Source of the DNA: Gordionus sp. m RMFG-2023
Taxonomy: Eukaryota; Nematomorpha; Gordioida; Chordodea; Parachordodidae
DNA length: 64,000 nucleotides
Direction of reading: 5' to 3'
NCBI RefSeq assembly: GCF_954871325.1
Contig: NC_088776.1
Coordinates: 31,916,508-31,980,507, forward strand
Shown here in pieces: positions 1 to 10,925 of the stretch; position 1 is the first letter of the stretch; every line of letters begins with the position of its first letter. The position numbers and the translations under genes are program-made. Under the pieces are notes generated by a model. The model saw only the letters and a list, made by a program, of their open reading frames with translations. It was not told the origin of the DNA and did no database searches.

Positions 1-1082
1 ATAAATTAAATAAAAAAATTAAAACACAATACAAACAGTGGAATAATATATGTCGTAGATTTACAGTATATCTAATTTTATCAATCATCATATGACAATC
101 AAGTAATTTTTAACAATATAGCGAATTATATATTTTACAGAAAACTATAAAATATTGAGACATCAGAAAATATAATTTAAAGACATTGTGGAATAAATAA
201 TATGAAGATAATTTTTAATATTATTTTTTATTTAAAATAAATAGATGGCGTTAAATAATTATATGCAAATTGTTGCAACAAATGTTTTCTATCTCAACAA
301 TTATTCAAATCCTCTTGGAAGTATCCTTTTGAATTTCCTAAACCAGTACTAATATAGTAAAAAAATTTAAACTAAAAATGTTTCCTCCGCCCACCCTAAA
401 GTAATTAAATTTTTAATGTAGTTCTAGGGTATAGGCTCTTTTTTTGCCCCACTCCCTATTAAATAAGCCTATAGGGTTTAAGTAACATTTTTCGAAATGT
501 TGCGCCTACAAGTACGTGCGGCTTGCCCACAAACGTGTGGAGGGCTCCTCATTTTTTACTTTATACCCAAATTAAATTAGTTCCAATAAGATGGAGATGA
601 GGAAAACCTAGCGTAGCTCTGTTGAACTTTCAACACTAGAGAGCAAGGGCTATATATCACGAAAATTTGTTAAAATATTAACTGTAATATATTCTCTAAT
701 TGTCAAATATGTCTGTAAAAGTGGAATTTTACCTAGTATTTTGTAACTAATTCTATATAATAAAGGAATATCAAATATATGTCTACTTACTTTTTATAAA
801 TAAATTTTTTATACTTGTTTGGAATAAATTATTACCATGCTTTTATATTAATGTATATACAAGTAATTTATTATATTTAATATAAACTAATAAAAATATA
901 TTTCATATGTTCCAGGCTTATTTTTTTTTTATTAAAATTAACCTCCTATTGTAAAAATATTTTATGACTATATATAGACTAAGGAAACCCGGCCAAAGGC
1001 CCACCCAAAATGGGGTCTGGGGGCGAAGCCCCCAGTAATTTTTTAATTCACCCCCCTTAGGAAAATCCTGGCTACGTCTATG
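1..1082. mobile_element. hAT-type element, CATAGGCG-ended family, copy 1 (cut by window edge)
   Basis: The right end reads CCTGGCTACGTCTATG (ending at 1082) after a C-tract, the same terminus as the complete copy at 20887-21885. Positions 1-300 and 640-910 match that copy in reverse orientation, for example around the shared word ATGGCGTTAAATAATT. Two segments are not in the compact copy: roughly 350-640 (GC-richer, ACGTGCGGCTTGCCCAC) and roughly 915-1050, which contains the small palindrome CTGGGGGCGAAGCCCCCAG. These look like insertions or extra internal sequence. The left end lies outside the window. No open frame longer than background is seen, so it is probably non-autonomous. Confidence 0.75.
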
Positions 1083-1681
1083 ATTATTTCTTTAACCAAA
1101 ATACCGCTATATCTGGCTCACGGGAGCCCCATTAGTTTATTCATATGAGAGCCAACGTCGTTAACTGCTATTTACTAAAATTTTCAATACAAGGTGAACT
1201 TTTTGGTTTCAGTTATATAACGCTTTTATATAACTGTATGAATTTTATATTTTTTTTCAAACTATTATATAGTATATAAAATTTTTTTCTGTCACTAATT
1301 TTTATATGTTTATTCTCTCTATAATTTTATTTCACTTTTTTTCCTCTTTCTCTTTTGGAAAGAAACCACAACTCCTAAAAATAAACTTTTTAAAAACTAA
1401 AAATAATGATTTATTTGCTATATAAAAGAACGCTGATAAATATAAAACCATTAATAATTGCGAGAAATATAAATTTAATAATAATAATATATAAACAAAA
1501 TCAATAATAATATGACTCTTACTAATAATAATAAAAAAAAAAAGTGCGTAAGCAAAAGATATAATTAAAAAAAAAATTGTAAAAAGCCAAAAAAAACATT
1601 TATATTTAACAAGAAACTAAGAACACACCCTTACAACAATTTGAAATGTTTTTTTTAAAAAATAGTTTATATATTTAATTT
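1083..1681. other. AT-rich non-coding stretch
   Basis: Nothing recognisable apart from homopolymer A/T runs. It links the element ending at 1082 to the inverted repeat that begins near 1682. Confidence 0.5.
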
Positions 1682-1900
1682 GTGTTATTATAAAATATAT
1701 AACAAAAGGGGGTAAAGATTTTATATTAGTTTATAAACATATCGGACTTAAAAAAGAAGAAAGCAATTAAATAAGCTTAAACTTAATGCTTAAATTATTA
1801 CAAAGAAATTATGTTGGAAATTTAATTTTTTATAATACACAAATTTTAAAAAAAATTGATCTTGAAAAATCTTTAATTTTGAATTAAAAAATAAAAGAAA
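1682..1900 (+). repeat. Left arm of a 1.4-kb-span inverted repeat
   Basis: Read on the plus strand, this stretch carries ACAAAAGGGGGTAAAG, then GAAAGCAATTAAATAAGC, then a TTGGAAATTTAATTT block. The reverse complement of 2880-3106 has the same blocks in the same order. The match extends about 200 bp with scattered differences. A further partial direct copy of the GGAAATTTAATTT block lies near 1950-2000. Confidence 0.8.
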
Positions 1901-2879
1901 TTAATAGAGCTTAATCATCATATTTAAATATTAAAAACAAAATTATTTTGGAAATTTAATTTAGTATAATGAAAAATCACAATTTTATTTTGATCTTCTT
2001 GATTAAATTTTATCTAAAATTTTAATTCTATTTTGTAAAAAGTCTCGTGTTTTTTATGAATAAATTATTTTTCATGATGAAATCAAACATTTTTATCCAT
2101 ATATTTGATATTTCGATTAATTGTCTTGCGATGAGATTTAATTAATTTTTTCAATCTGCGTATAACATTGTTTTTCTTATTAAGTTTTTAATATTAGAAA
2201 TTTTTTTTAGAATTTCTTAAATGTAATCAATTTTGTATTCTTAGATTTCGATAAAAATATGATATATATATACTATAAACTTCTATAATAATTACGTTAA
2301 ATGATACATAAATAATAATTAAAATTTATCAAATTATTCCATTTGTTTCTCGACCTCGATAATGGTACTTTGTTTAGAATATAAAGCTAAGCCCGTCCAC
2401 TTTGGCTTAGCAAGAATATTTGCACATGTTGCCTAACTCGTTAAATATTTTGCCAGGCCCAGTATAATTTTTTTAAATTTTACAGACCCATCTCGCGCAC
2501 TTTTTACATCTCAATAAGTATATTAGATTATGAAGATGATAGAGTCTGCACTGAACCTGTGGATTAGGAAATTATTATCTCTTATTTTCGGGTGTGTTTG
2601 AAATAAAAAAGGTTGGGGTGAGTGTTTAGAAATATATAATTTTTAAAAATATATAATTTTTAAAAATTTAAATTTAATCGGTGATATAAATAAATCATGG
2701 TTTGATTTTATGTTAATTCACAATTTCATTCATTTTAAATATTCAAATTAATCAGTTGTCTGTAATAACTCCAAATATTGTTGCATGTGAAGATAGAAAT
2801 TAAATAAATCGTAAGTAATATATCGATATAAGAGCTGAATAATATTCCTAAAAATTTCATCTCTTGAATTATAATATAA
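1901..2879. other. Spacer of the inverted repeat
   Basis: AT-rich DNA without an open frame. Near 2385-2500 there is a short patch with GCCCGTCCACTTTGGC and GCCAGGCCCAG words, resembling GGCCC-type repeat scraps at 20660-20800 and 38530-38745. Confidence 0.4.
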
Positions 2880-3106
2880 AAAAATATTTTACAACATATT
2901 TTCTATTTGACATGATGATTTATCAGAACTAAAATTTTTTAGTACAATTTTTAATTTTTCATCATAAATTTCCTACATAATATCCTTTAACATGAAGTTT
3001 AAGCTTATTTAATTGCTTTCCCTTTTTAAGTCTAATTTGTATATAAATTTATATAAAATCTACATTAGTTTACCCCCTTTTGTTGTATAATTTTATAATA
3101 AGCATA
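2880..3106 (-). repeat. Right arm of the inverted repeat, cut by a hAT insertion
   Basis: Reverse complement of 1682-1900 with moderate divergence. The arm runs straight into the target duplication of the hAT element at 3115. A weak continuation after the element (5059-5100) is consistent with the arm having been interrupted by the insertion. Confidence 0.75.
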
Positions 3107-3624
3107 TTTCACGTCAGGCGCGTACGCAGGAATTTGGTCGGGGGGGGGGGGGAAATAAAAATTTTTTTTAAGTAATATCATTGAGCATAAATTTATTAGG
3201 ACTAGTAACTTTTCTAATACACAATTTTAAATTAATGTGAATTATAAAAAAATTATATATTTAAACCGGCATATAAAAAACTATAAAATAAATGTGAATT
3301 AAAAAATATTAAACGGATATAAATGGCGGCATTGAAAAACTATAAAATAAATGTGAATTATAAAATATAAAGTGAATATAACCACCATATGAATTGCTTA
3401 AATGACCCAAAATAAAAATTTGAATTTTTTGAGCCTTTAAAATTTATATATAAAGTATAAAAAATTTAAATGTTGGAAATATAAATTAATACACAAAAAT
3501 TTTCTTAGGAATAATTGTATTTTGAGCTAATTTTTTAATTATCTTATCCTTGCTTGGCGTTAAATGCCTATGAATATTCAAAAGATCCAAACCATTCTAT
3601 CTACTTTCAAAATTTTTATTTCAT

Positions 3625-3913
3625 AGGCCTAAAATTTTTTTAAAAAAAACCCGAGCTGGGCTTGAAAATTTTTTAAAATATATCCCGGCCGGGCTTATAT
3701 ATTTTAAAACCAAATATTTGAAATCGCCATTATTAGCTATAAAAATCAAAAATAAATATAATATATTTTAGAAAAATTCTGGCCAGGTTTGAATTCAAAA
3801 ACCCGGGCCGGGCCAGAAAAATTTTTTTAGAAAAAAAACCCGGGCAGGGCCGAAAAAAATTTCAAAGAAAAATCCGGGCCGTGCCCTGCAAATGGTACCT
3901 ATGCAGGGCTCTG
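3625..3913. mobile_element. Nested GGGCC-rich MITE inside the hAT copy
   Basis: The right end is the reverse complement of CAGAGCCCTGCAT; the left end is eroded. The interior consists of repeated CCGGGCCGGGCC-type blocks separated by A/T runs around a conserved core AAATCGCCATTATTAGCTAT, which also occurs in the solo copy at 41233-41429. It is followed by TTATTCTT, the mirror of the AAGAATAA before the corresponding MITE at 29460, which shows a shared insertion site. Confidence 0.65.
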
Positions 3914-4720
3914 TTATTCTTCTTAGAAAGAGAATGTTCTCCCATTAGTTTATTAATGAGAAGAGTTGCTAATATATATATAACCATTTTAATACATTGG
4001 GAATAATCTAAAATGTGTTTGAAATAATGCAAAGCAACCATAGCATTTTTTGGGACTATATCAACCATAGTTAATCTTTTAATCATAGTAATTAAGCTAA
4101 TAAGGCATCATAAGATACTTTAACATCTTCATGATAAAAATTTAATAAATATATTTTTTTTTTCTATCACCATCTGAAAAAGGTTGAAGGCTTTTGTGGA
4201 AGTTCTGCAGATTAGTAAGTGCATGATGAATTAAAAACCCAACATTTATTGAGTTATAAATGTATCTAAGAGTTGGGACATTTGTTTCATAATACTCTTC
4301 TACTGATCCTATATTAATGTTTTGACGATGAGCCTGCTTGCTGTAAGTCAAGGGTGATAAATATTAAACACGTATAGCTCTATCTTTGACTCAACAATAA
4401 TATATAAAATATGAAATTCTTCATCAACATTAGCTCTAATTTCCTTGAGTTCTAATAAAATGCTCTCCGCTATTCTTATCTAAATCAATGTCATGTTTTT
4501 GAAAAGTATTACATAAAATAGTTGTATAATTAAATAATACATTCTAATGAGAAAAAAAATTTGGAATAAGTATTGAACCAATAATTTTCTTGCTTCTGAG
4601 GAAATATTTCTTTCAAATCATTATAATATTTAAGTAATAGCATTAATAATCGGCTCTTCTAACTCCATAAAAGCTGTTACTGCTTGATGGCGAAGACTCA
4701 ATCTTGCTGGACAAGCTTGC
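3914..4720 (-). pseudogene. hAT transposase remnant (ZMYM/DUF4371-like type)
   Basis: Scattered minus-strand frames encode pieces of a hAT transposase: ELKEIRANVDEEFHILY near 4395-4450, MVDIVPKNAMVALHYF near 4040-4085, and MGEHSLSKKNN near 3900-3945. The same words recur in the sister copies at 28900-29440 and 44830-44950, which supports real descent from one protein. Stops and frame changes interrupt it. The conserved IRANVDEEFH block resembles the middle part of the hAT-derived ZMYM1/THAP12 group; that assignment is from memory of the family and is moderate. No full catalytic set is readable. Confidence 0.65.
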
Positions 4721-5066
4721 AATTTCTTTCTCCCTGTTGGACGGAGTTTCAGAGATAATTATTATTTTACTAGAAATTAAGATAAATATTACGCCACTAA
4801 TATTTAAAAATAATAGTTAAATATTACGCCAAGGAAAACTTGAAATCGAAATTAATTGATAAAATAACTTTAGATGAATGTGATAAATAAATGTAATTAA
4901 ATATATATGAGATAGGAATAAATATTAACAAACATAAATTAATATTAACAATAATATTTTTGAAAAATATAATCCGGCATCTGCATTTTTTGGCTTTAGG
5001 GGGTGGGGGGGGAGGGGGATTTGCCCCCCTGCCCCACCCCCCGCTGCGTACACTTCTGTTTCACAT

Positions 5067-6078
5067 GTATGTAAATTTTAATATATTTTTAAAAGTTCTA
5101 ATAAAATAGGAATATTTGAAAAAATAGTTTACAAATTTTTTCCTTCTTTTAAATATATATTTTACTGGCTCTCAGAAGGTACCCTTTCCTAAAGAGCCAA
5201 ATTCTTTCATCTAACCGGGCATATAATTTTAAACCACTAGCCATTGGTATAATTACTTTAAAACTAAAGCTATCAGTAGTTATTCTATCCTTTATAGTTG
5301 GCTCTATGAATATAATATAATCATACCATCAATATGAGTATGAAGCCAGAAGCTTTGCCCAATTTTATTTTATTATTCTGGTAAGTTTTTCAACTTTTTT
5401 ATGCATGATACAGTTGTTGGCTAAATTATGGTAAAAAAAATTTCAAGGGGTTTGTGAAAAACATGGGCATACATTCCAAGAGCTTTATTCTTATGTCAAT
5501 GAATTAAAATCGTAGAAAGGCTTCAAATTTTGTTCTAATTAATTATTGTTTCAAAATTTATAATATATACACACTATAAAATCTTAATAGTACACTTCTC
5601 CCAATCATGTTACCCCTGATATTTTTATATATTGGATTTTCATAACTGTTTACTCAATCTCATTCTTTCATAATTTGATTATTATAAATGGCTTTTGAAA
5701 TTTATTCAAAGCTTTTTTAAATTCATAAATGATTGTATATGTATTTTTTAAAAATAATTATACACACATCTGTAAATATATATTTATTTGTTTATCCTAC
5801 TTTAATATATTTATAATAATCTACATATTTTAATAAAAATGCTAAATAAATTTTGAATAGTTTGCTTATTTAAATATATTTTTCAAAAATGGACACTATA
5901 TTATGGAATATTACTTATTATATATATAAATAAATATATTTATAAAAATAAACACACTAAGATATAATTTCATTAAATAAATCTTATGTTTGATTTGAAG
6001 GTGTTTCTCTTTCTGTTGAATTTGTAGGTGATAATTCAACAGTAATGTTTTGATTCTTTGATTACTCCATCAAAGTAT
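5067..6078. other. AT-rich DNA with one diverged duplicated segment
   Basis: Apart from the duplicated segment at 5165-5430, this is A/T-rich sequence with no feature I can name. It runs up to the target duplication of the next hAT element. Confidence 0.4.
5165..5430 (-). repeat. Diverged duplicated segment R1, coding-like on minus strand
   Basis: It is similar to 10403-10660, sharing AAAGAGCCAAATTCTTTC, GTTGGCTC, ATACCATC and GCATGATACAGTTG in order. On the minus strand an open stretch reads EPTIKDRITTDSFSFKVI and continues in frame to ARLDERIW. The other copy reads MEPTIKDRKTTDNFSPKEI, and in a shifted frame LLDERILALLKR. Agreement at protein level despite small indels suggests an old coding sequence. 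I do not recognise the family; it could be a host gene duplicate or part of a transposon. Confidence 0.5.
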
Positions 6079-6086
6079 GATACAAT
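6079..6086 (+). repeat. Target site duplication GATACAAT (left)
   Basis: The 8-bp GATACAAT is repeated exactly at 10317-10324, flanking the hAT element between them. Confidence 0.9.
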
Positions 6087-6599
6087 TAGACCTGCGCGCC
6101 GATGTCTCAATCAACGGCGGCGGTTTTTTTAAAATCTTTTATCGGCGTTCGGCGGCGCGCCGATTTCGCCGCCGCCTACTAAATTTTCTGTGGCGGCGGC
6201 GCAATATTTATTTCAAATTTTTTTTTTAATGAATTTAATTTATAAATGAATATATTTATTAATGAATTTAATTTATAAATTAATGTATTACATTTTTTAT
6301 AATTTATGTAGGCGATCTTTTCTAACACATTGCTAACATAGTTTAATTGATCTTAAATTATTTCCCGTCTCACTCCAATTTAAATTTATGTATTTTCTCA
6401 TTCTCAGAAATAGACTAAGGAATTGTATTTTTATTTTTACTCAATCAGAGGCATATCAACAACACATATATGAAATATTCTATTGATTTTTTAATTAAAA
6501 TAAATTTGGAATGCAGGCAAAATATAAAGTATGAAATATAATAAGTCAGAATTCTGATTTAGCAAAATTATAATTGTCATGAATAAACAGTATTTTATC

Positions 6600-8330
6600 A
6601 AGATTTGTGGGACATAAAGAACTCCTTTTAGCATTGAGTATTAATCAAGCAATGGAAAAAATTCTTTCGCTGGGCGTACTGGTTGCAGGTATGCAAAGAA
6701 CTTTCCTAGCTAAATTAGCAAGCATAGGAAGTTCCTGTCGCTTTTTCTTCCAAGAGCAATGCATCCTCTTCTGGAATAATATTTTGGCTGAACAAAATAT
6801 GGCATTCTTGTTTAAGATTAGTAATATTGTTATAATCGTTAATAGGAAGGGAATGTTTTCGAAATTTCGCTATATAAGAGCACGATGTACCATCCTCGAC
6901 TTGAATTTCACGCGGAGAATTTCTATCATGCTCTAAAAGTTTTAAATGTCGTATTAGAAATTCCAATGATTTCGTAGAATTTGAATTTAAATATTGTGAA
7001 ACAATATTGAGATTTTGAAATCTTAGATCAAATAGAGTTGCTAATATCTAATGTTTAGAATATAATTTTATTAATAAAAATATAAAATAACTTGAAGTTC
7101 AGTGATCGGAAACCTATGGTCAATCTTTTTTTTCATATTTTCTTTTAAGCATATTAAATCTGAGCAATCAGATTTATTGATTTGTATATGAGCTTCTATT
7201 TCACTGCTAAATAATAACCCTAAGTTTATTGTAGATCCTTTTTGGGAGGAAATAAATTCCACCGACTCTCGGAATGGATTTAATACTGCTTGAAGCTCAT
7301 CTATCATATCCTATTCATTATTAAAGAGTTTTAAAAATTTTTTCCTATTTTATTTAGAACATTATTTATAGGAATTTTGTTTACACTGCGAATACTTTCT
7401 ACCATAATTAATATGCAATGCCAGCGGGTAGGGCAATTTATTTTTAAAGTTTTTGCATTAATTGGATTGGTTGGGCAATGCCATTTCTATTATTCGATTC
7501 ATCAGACATATTAAAATGGTCATCAAGGTATAGATCAGAATCATCAATATCCAAGATATTACCTGTCTCATAAATTGACTGCAGACATTTACCATGTTCA
7601 GCCTCAATTTCACATTCCAAATCAGCTACTCGATATCTAAGGGCTGAAATAATATCTCTAATTTTTTTAATGAGAATATCAATCTTGGTAACTTTTTTTA
7701 TGCTATCAACTGTAACCAAATTATGAAGTCCATGCCCTAAGCATAAATGATGCTCATAATCCCCTAATCTGACGCTTCTTTTGACATTGGCCCCAGCATT
7801 AGTTACCATTTGTATTATTATGGCTTTTAAATGGAACTCCTCTTCAAAACTATCAATCTCAGATAATATTGTTTCCCCAGTATGCTTTTGAGTCACATTA
7901 ATAGTTGAGGGTAAAATATTTTAAATCAAAATTTTCATCTAAGTGATGAAGACTAAATGTGATATAATTTCGACGCTTAAAATGATCGGTCCACAAATCA
8001 AAAGTGATAGAACAAAATTTTGGTCCAGAGTCAATCAAATTTAAAACATGCGCCTTCATAGATAAATAAACATCGTCTAGTGCACCCCGACTAATGGTTG
8101 TCCTATTTGGCAATTCTAACGAGATATCAATTATCTTATATTTCTAATTTTTGAACAATTTATTTTTTATTAATCATTTTATATAAATTTTAAACCTTTA
8201 GAAAGTCTGCTATTCCTTTATTGTTTATAGAATCAAATGGCATTAAATCTAAGCAGACATCAAAACATAATTTCGCCCTATTAGATTTCATATTTATTTT
8301 AAACATTAAAAAGATATCTAAAAACATTAA
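6600..8330 (-). pseudogene. hAT transposase, broken (copy A)
   Basis: Minus-strand pieces in order: MPNRTTISRGALDDVYLSM and ITFDLWTDHFKRRNYITFS (7900-8113), which is the first catalytic block FDxWTD; then VTNAGANVKRSVRLGDYEHH and CLGHGLHNLV (7444-7896), the second block and the C-x2-H motif of hAT enzymes; finally LARKVLCIPATSTPSERIFS and a KRSSLCPTNLDKILFIHDN tail (6600-6760), the C-terminal dimerisation region. Compared with the copy at 31397-34373, the second block has Asn where VTD is expected, a stop follows FSIA in the dimerisation region, and frames shift between blocks. The enzyme is therefore dead. Residues were read by eye. Confidence 0.85.
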
Positions 8331-8789
8331 AATAGTTAGGGCTAGAATGAAACAAATTATAAATTAGATATAGTTTTAAAACTTTCAAAATAAATCTTTA
8401 TATAATTAATTTAATAAATTGTATAATATTTAAAAAGATATTTAAAAACAAAATAATTAGAGCTGGAATGAAACAAATTATAAATTTGGTTTAGTTTTAC
8501 TTTCTAATAAAGTTTTAAAAAATTATATATTAAATAATACTAAAGATATTTAAAAAACCTCAAAATAATAAGGGCTGGAATGATACAAATTATAAATTAG
8601 ATTTAATGTTAGTATCAGGGATGTGAACCCTTTGACAAAAAAAAGGGTCCGGGTCCGGTAATAAATTTAAAAAGAACCCGGGTCCAGAGGAAACATAAAA
8701 ATAATGACTCAAAATAAGACTTTTTTTCATTCATTTTTTATTATACTTCAATATATACACATTTATAATTCGAAATGAGATAATTTATA

Positions 8790-9670
8790 TTTTAAATATT
8801 TTATTCAATCGCACAATCATGATATCTTCTAAAATATCATCCTTCAGATTTCCACGTAAATTAGTCACGATGAAAATCCACGTTCTACGCTTACCTAAAA
8901 TAGATAGTCATTTTTATAATACATAAATTATTGTACTTGTGTCGCCGGTACAGCCATGACGATTCTAGAAAAGATTTATAATTCTAGATATATTGAAGAA
9001 TTTTCCTCCCAGAATTTTAAAATGTTTGCATCTCTATTTATTCTCATAACTTCCGAGAACTTTTCTATTAAAGATACAATAGATATTTTTTGCTCCTTTC
9101 TATCAGATGATAATTTAATTTTCTCTGTCTAATAGTAAAATTTCCAGATCATCAATATCGTTATCATTATCAGTTATCGCTACAACCAGTAGATATTGTT
9201 GTAACCACCAATGTATTGTAAATAATAGAGTTTTGGGTATGCCATAAATCTTCAAGATGGTCTATAGCCATTTGTTTTTGCTCACTAATTAATAAAACCT
9301 GATATCGCGGGTCTAAATATATAGAAGCATATACAACACTATTTTGTAAATATTGTTGCTCTCTTATTTTCGTATTTTCTAATACTTCATTTGAAAAAGA
9401 ACTTGTTAATCTCCCTAACTCTAATCGACATCTTAACCATATGCCATAAAAATCCGATAAACATAATTGTTCTGCTTGCACTCTTAATGTTGTTATTTTT
9501 AAAGGAACCAGCACACTAGTAAGCTCTTTTACTTGATTCCAATCATCTTCTGACAAAATGATTTCACATGCTCCTATGATAAAATCATTACAGAAATCTT
9601 TTAAACTTAATAATCGCTCTAGCATCATACATATAGAGGACCAACGTGTTGTGCAATCTAAAATTGCCAT
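8790..9670 (-). pseudogene. hAT transposase C-terminal half (nested element)
   Basis: An open frame at 9170-9670 reads D-C-T-TRWSSICMMLERLL near its start, then LVPLKITTLRVQAEQ and YASIYLDPRYQVLL, which are standard middle and late blocks of BED-type hAT transposases (TRW, the alpha-helical insert and LDPR). Further left, around 8790-8870 in another frame, NLRGNLKDDILEDIMIVRLN resembles the end of the dimerisation domain. The N-terminal BED finger and the first catalytic block are missing, so the element is defective and 5' truncated internally. Its sequence is clearly not from the host element's own transposase. Confidence 0.8.
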
Positions 9671-9784
9671 TTACCTTTTCATGGATTTTAATATTCTAAC
9701 AATTGTGGGAGTTCTTAAATATTTTACAACATCCCTTGCTTTATCAATTATAGTTTTAAAGTGACTATTTTTTAGGGATATTCC

Positions 9785-9990
9785 ACGAAAAAAATTAATA
9801 AAATTATAAAAATTTTACATTATTTTTTAAAAATTAATAAAATTATAAAAATTTTACATTATTTTTTAAAAATTAATAAAATTATATATTATTTTTTTAA
9901 AAACTAATAAAATTATAAAAATTTTATATTATTTTTTTAAAAATTAATAAAATTATAAAAATTTTATATTATTTTTTTAAAATTATATTT
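9785..9990. repeat. AT-rich tandem repeat, about 39-bp unit
   Basis: About five imperfect copies of a unit containing AATTAATAAAATTATAAAA, TTTTA and an A/T run. They lie within the nested hAT, between its transposase remnant and its right terminus. Confidence 0.75.
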
Positions 9991-10316
9991 TTACATTAAT
10001 TTAAAAAAAAAAAAATTTTAAGTTAAAAATTTTTAGCACCCTGACTGAACCCTTGGACCCTTTACTTTTTAAAAGGGTCCAGGTCCGGGTTCAGCCAAAA
10101 TACGAGGATCCAGGAGGGTTCAGGGTCCAAATTCACATCCCTGGTTAGTATTCAAATTAAAATAATTTAATATATAAATATAATTAATATGCTTTCTAAA
10201 AATTACACAAGCCACGCGCTGCCATAATATAAATCGGCGGCGAGCTGGCTCGTGCCGCTGATCTCTATCAGCGGATTTTCCGGCGTGAATAAAAATACCG
10301 GCGGCGCACAGGTCTA

Positions 10317-10324
10317 GATACAAT
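10317..10324 (+). repeat. Target site duplication GATACAAT (right)
   Basis: Exact partner of 6079-6086. Confidence 0.9.
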
Positions 10325-10402
10325 CTTGATACTTCACATTTGAAAGGCTTGTAGATATAATCTAAAATAATATTAAATTTATAGATAAAAAAAAATATTT
10401 TA

Positions 10403-10660
10403 ATGGCTCTGGCACCCTTTTTAAAAGAGCCAAAATTCTTTCATCTAAGAGAGCATTTATTTATGAAAAGTAACCTTTGGTGTAATTTCTTTAGGACTAA
10501 AATTGTCAGTAGTTTTTCTGTCCTTTATTGTTGGCTCCATGAATTTGATATTCATACCATCTGTATGAAAGTTTGGAGTCAGAAGATCTAGATGCTTTGC
10601 TCATTTTTTTTTTGTTAAATTGACCTTTGAAATTTTTTTTAAGCATGATACAGTTGTATC
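10403..10660 (-). repeat. Diverged duplicated segment R1'
   Basis: Partner of 5165-5430; the pair straddles the hAT element at 6087-10316. On the minus strand it reads HTDGMNIKFMEPTIKDRK and continues to FSPKEITPK. Between here and the hAT insertion, the minus strand gives YIYKPFKCEVSRLYHTLME across the pre-insertion site, so the hAT may have landed in old coding sequence. Gene identity is unknown. Confidence 0.5.
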
Positions 10661-10772
10661 ATGCTGTGGAAACACCATCTCCATGCTATAAAAATATAAT
10701 TTATCATTGTTCATATATATTTACCTTAAGCTACAAAATTTTTTGGTAACCTTATCAACCCCTATTCTAAAA

Positions 10773-10925
10773 TTATAATAATATCAAGTAATATATTCTA
10801 AAATTATAATAATATCAAGTAATATATTCTAAAATTATATAAATATCAATTAATATATTCTAAAATTATATAAATATCAATTAATATATTCTAAATGATA
10901 TAATATCAATTAATAAATGAGATAA
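10773..10925 (+). repeat. Tandem repeat, 31-bp unit, about five copies
   Basis: The unit begins TATTCTAAAATTAT and ends TATCAAGTAATA. The first two copies are identical and later copies carry small changes (CAATTAATA). Confidence 0.85.

Larger units (their letters stand above)
3115..5058 (-). mobile_element. hAT element with G-tract ends, copy 1
   Basis: The termini are CAGGCGCGTACGCAGG at 3115 and the reverse complement CAGAAGTGTACGCAGCGGGG at 5058, each followed inward by a long G or C tract. The 8-bp flanks are TTTCACGT (3107-3114) and TTTCACAT (5059-5066), a 7/8 target duplication that is characteristic of hAT transposons. The element is 1944 bp and its coding direction is minus. Sister copies lie at 28310-30238 and 44237-45340. 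A GC-rich MITE-like segment lies inside at about 3625-3913 and occupies the same internal site as in the second copy, so it was acquired before the family spread. Confidence 0.9.
8616..10143 (-). mobile_element. Nested hAT element, CAGGGATGTGAA ends
   Basis: It starts CAGGGATGTGAACCC and ends with the complement of CAGGGATGTGAATTTGG. Exact 8-bp flanks GTTAGTAT lie at 8608-8615 and 10144-10151. Subterminal GGGTCCGGGTCC words occur at both ends. It is 1528 bp long and lies inside the hAT element at 6087-10316, so it is the younger of the two. It encodes the C-terminal half of a different hAT transposase on the minus strand and contains an AT-rich tandem block at 9785-9990. Confidence 0.92.
6087..10316 (-). 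mobile_element. hAT element with GGCGGC-rich ends, copy A, carrying a nested hAT
   Basis: The ends are TAGACCTGCGCGCCG at 6087 and the reverse complement TAGACCTGTGCGCCGCCGG at 10316, with exact 8-bp target duplication GATACAAT on both sides. About 100 bp inside each end is packed with GGCGGC and its complement, including the palindrome GGCGGCGCGCCG, unlike the surrounding AT-rich DNA. Net length without the nested element at 8616-10143 is about 2.7 kb. The minus strand carries transposase pieces. Relatives: 31397-34373 (best preserved) and a decayed copy near 45470-47785. Confidence 0.93.

Noticed and set aside
6607-6936. 109-codon open frame on the plus strand
   Set aside because: It lies opposite the hAT dimerisation domain coded on the minus strand, which has clear motifs.
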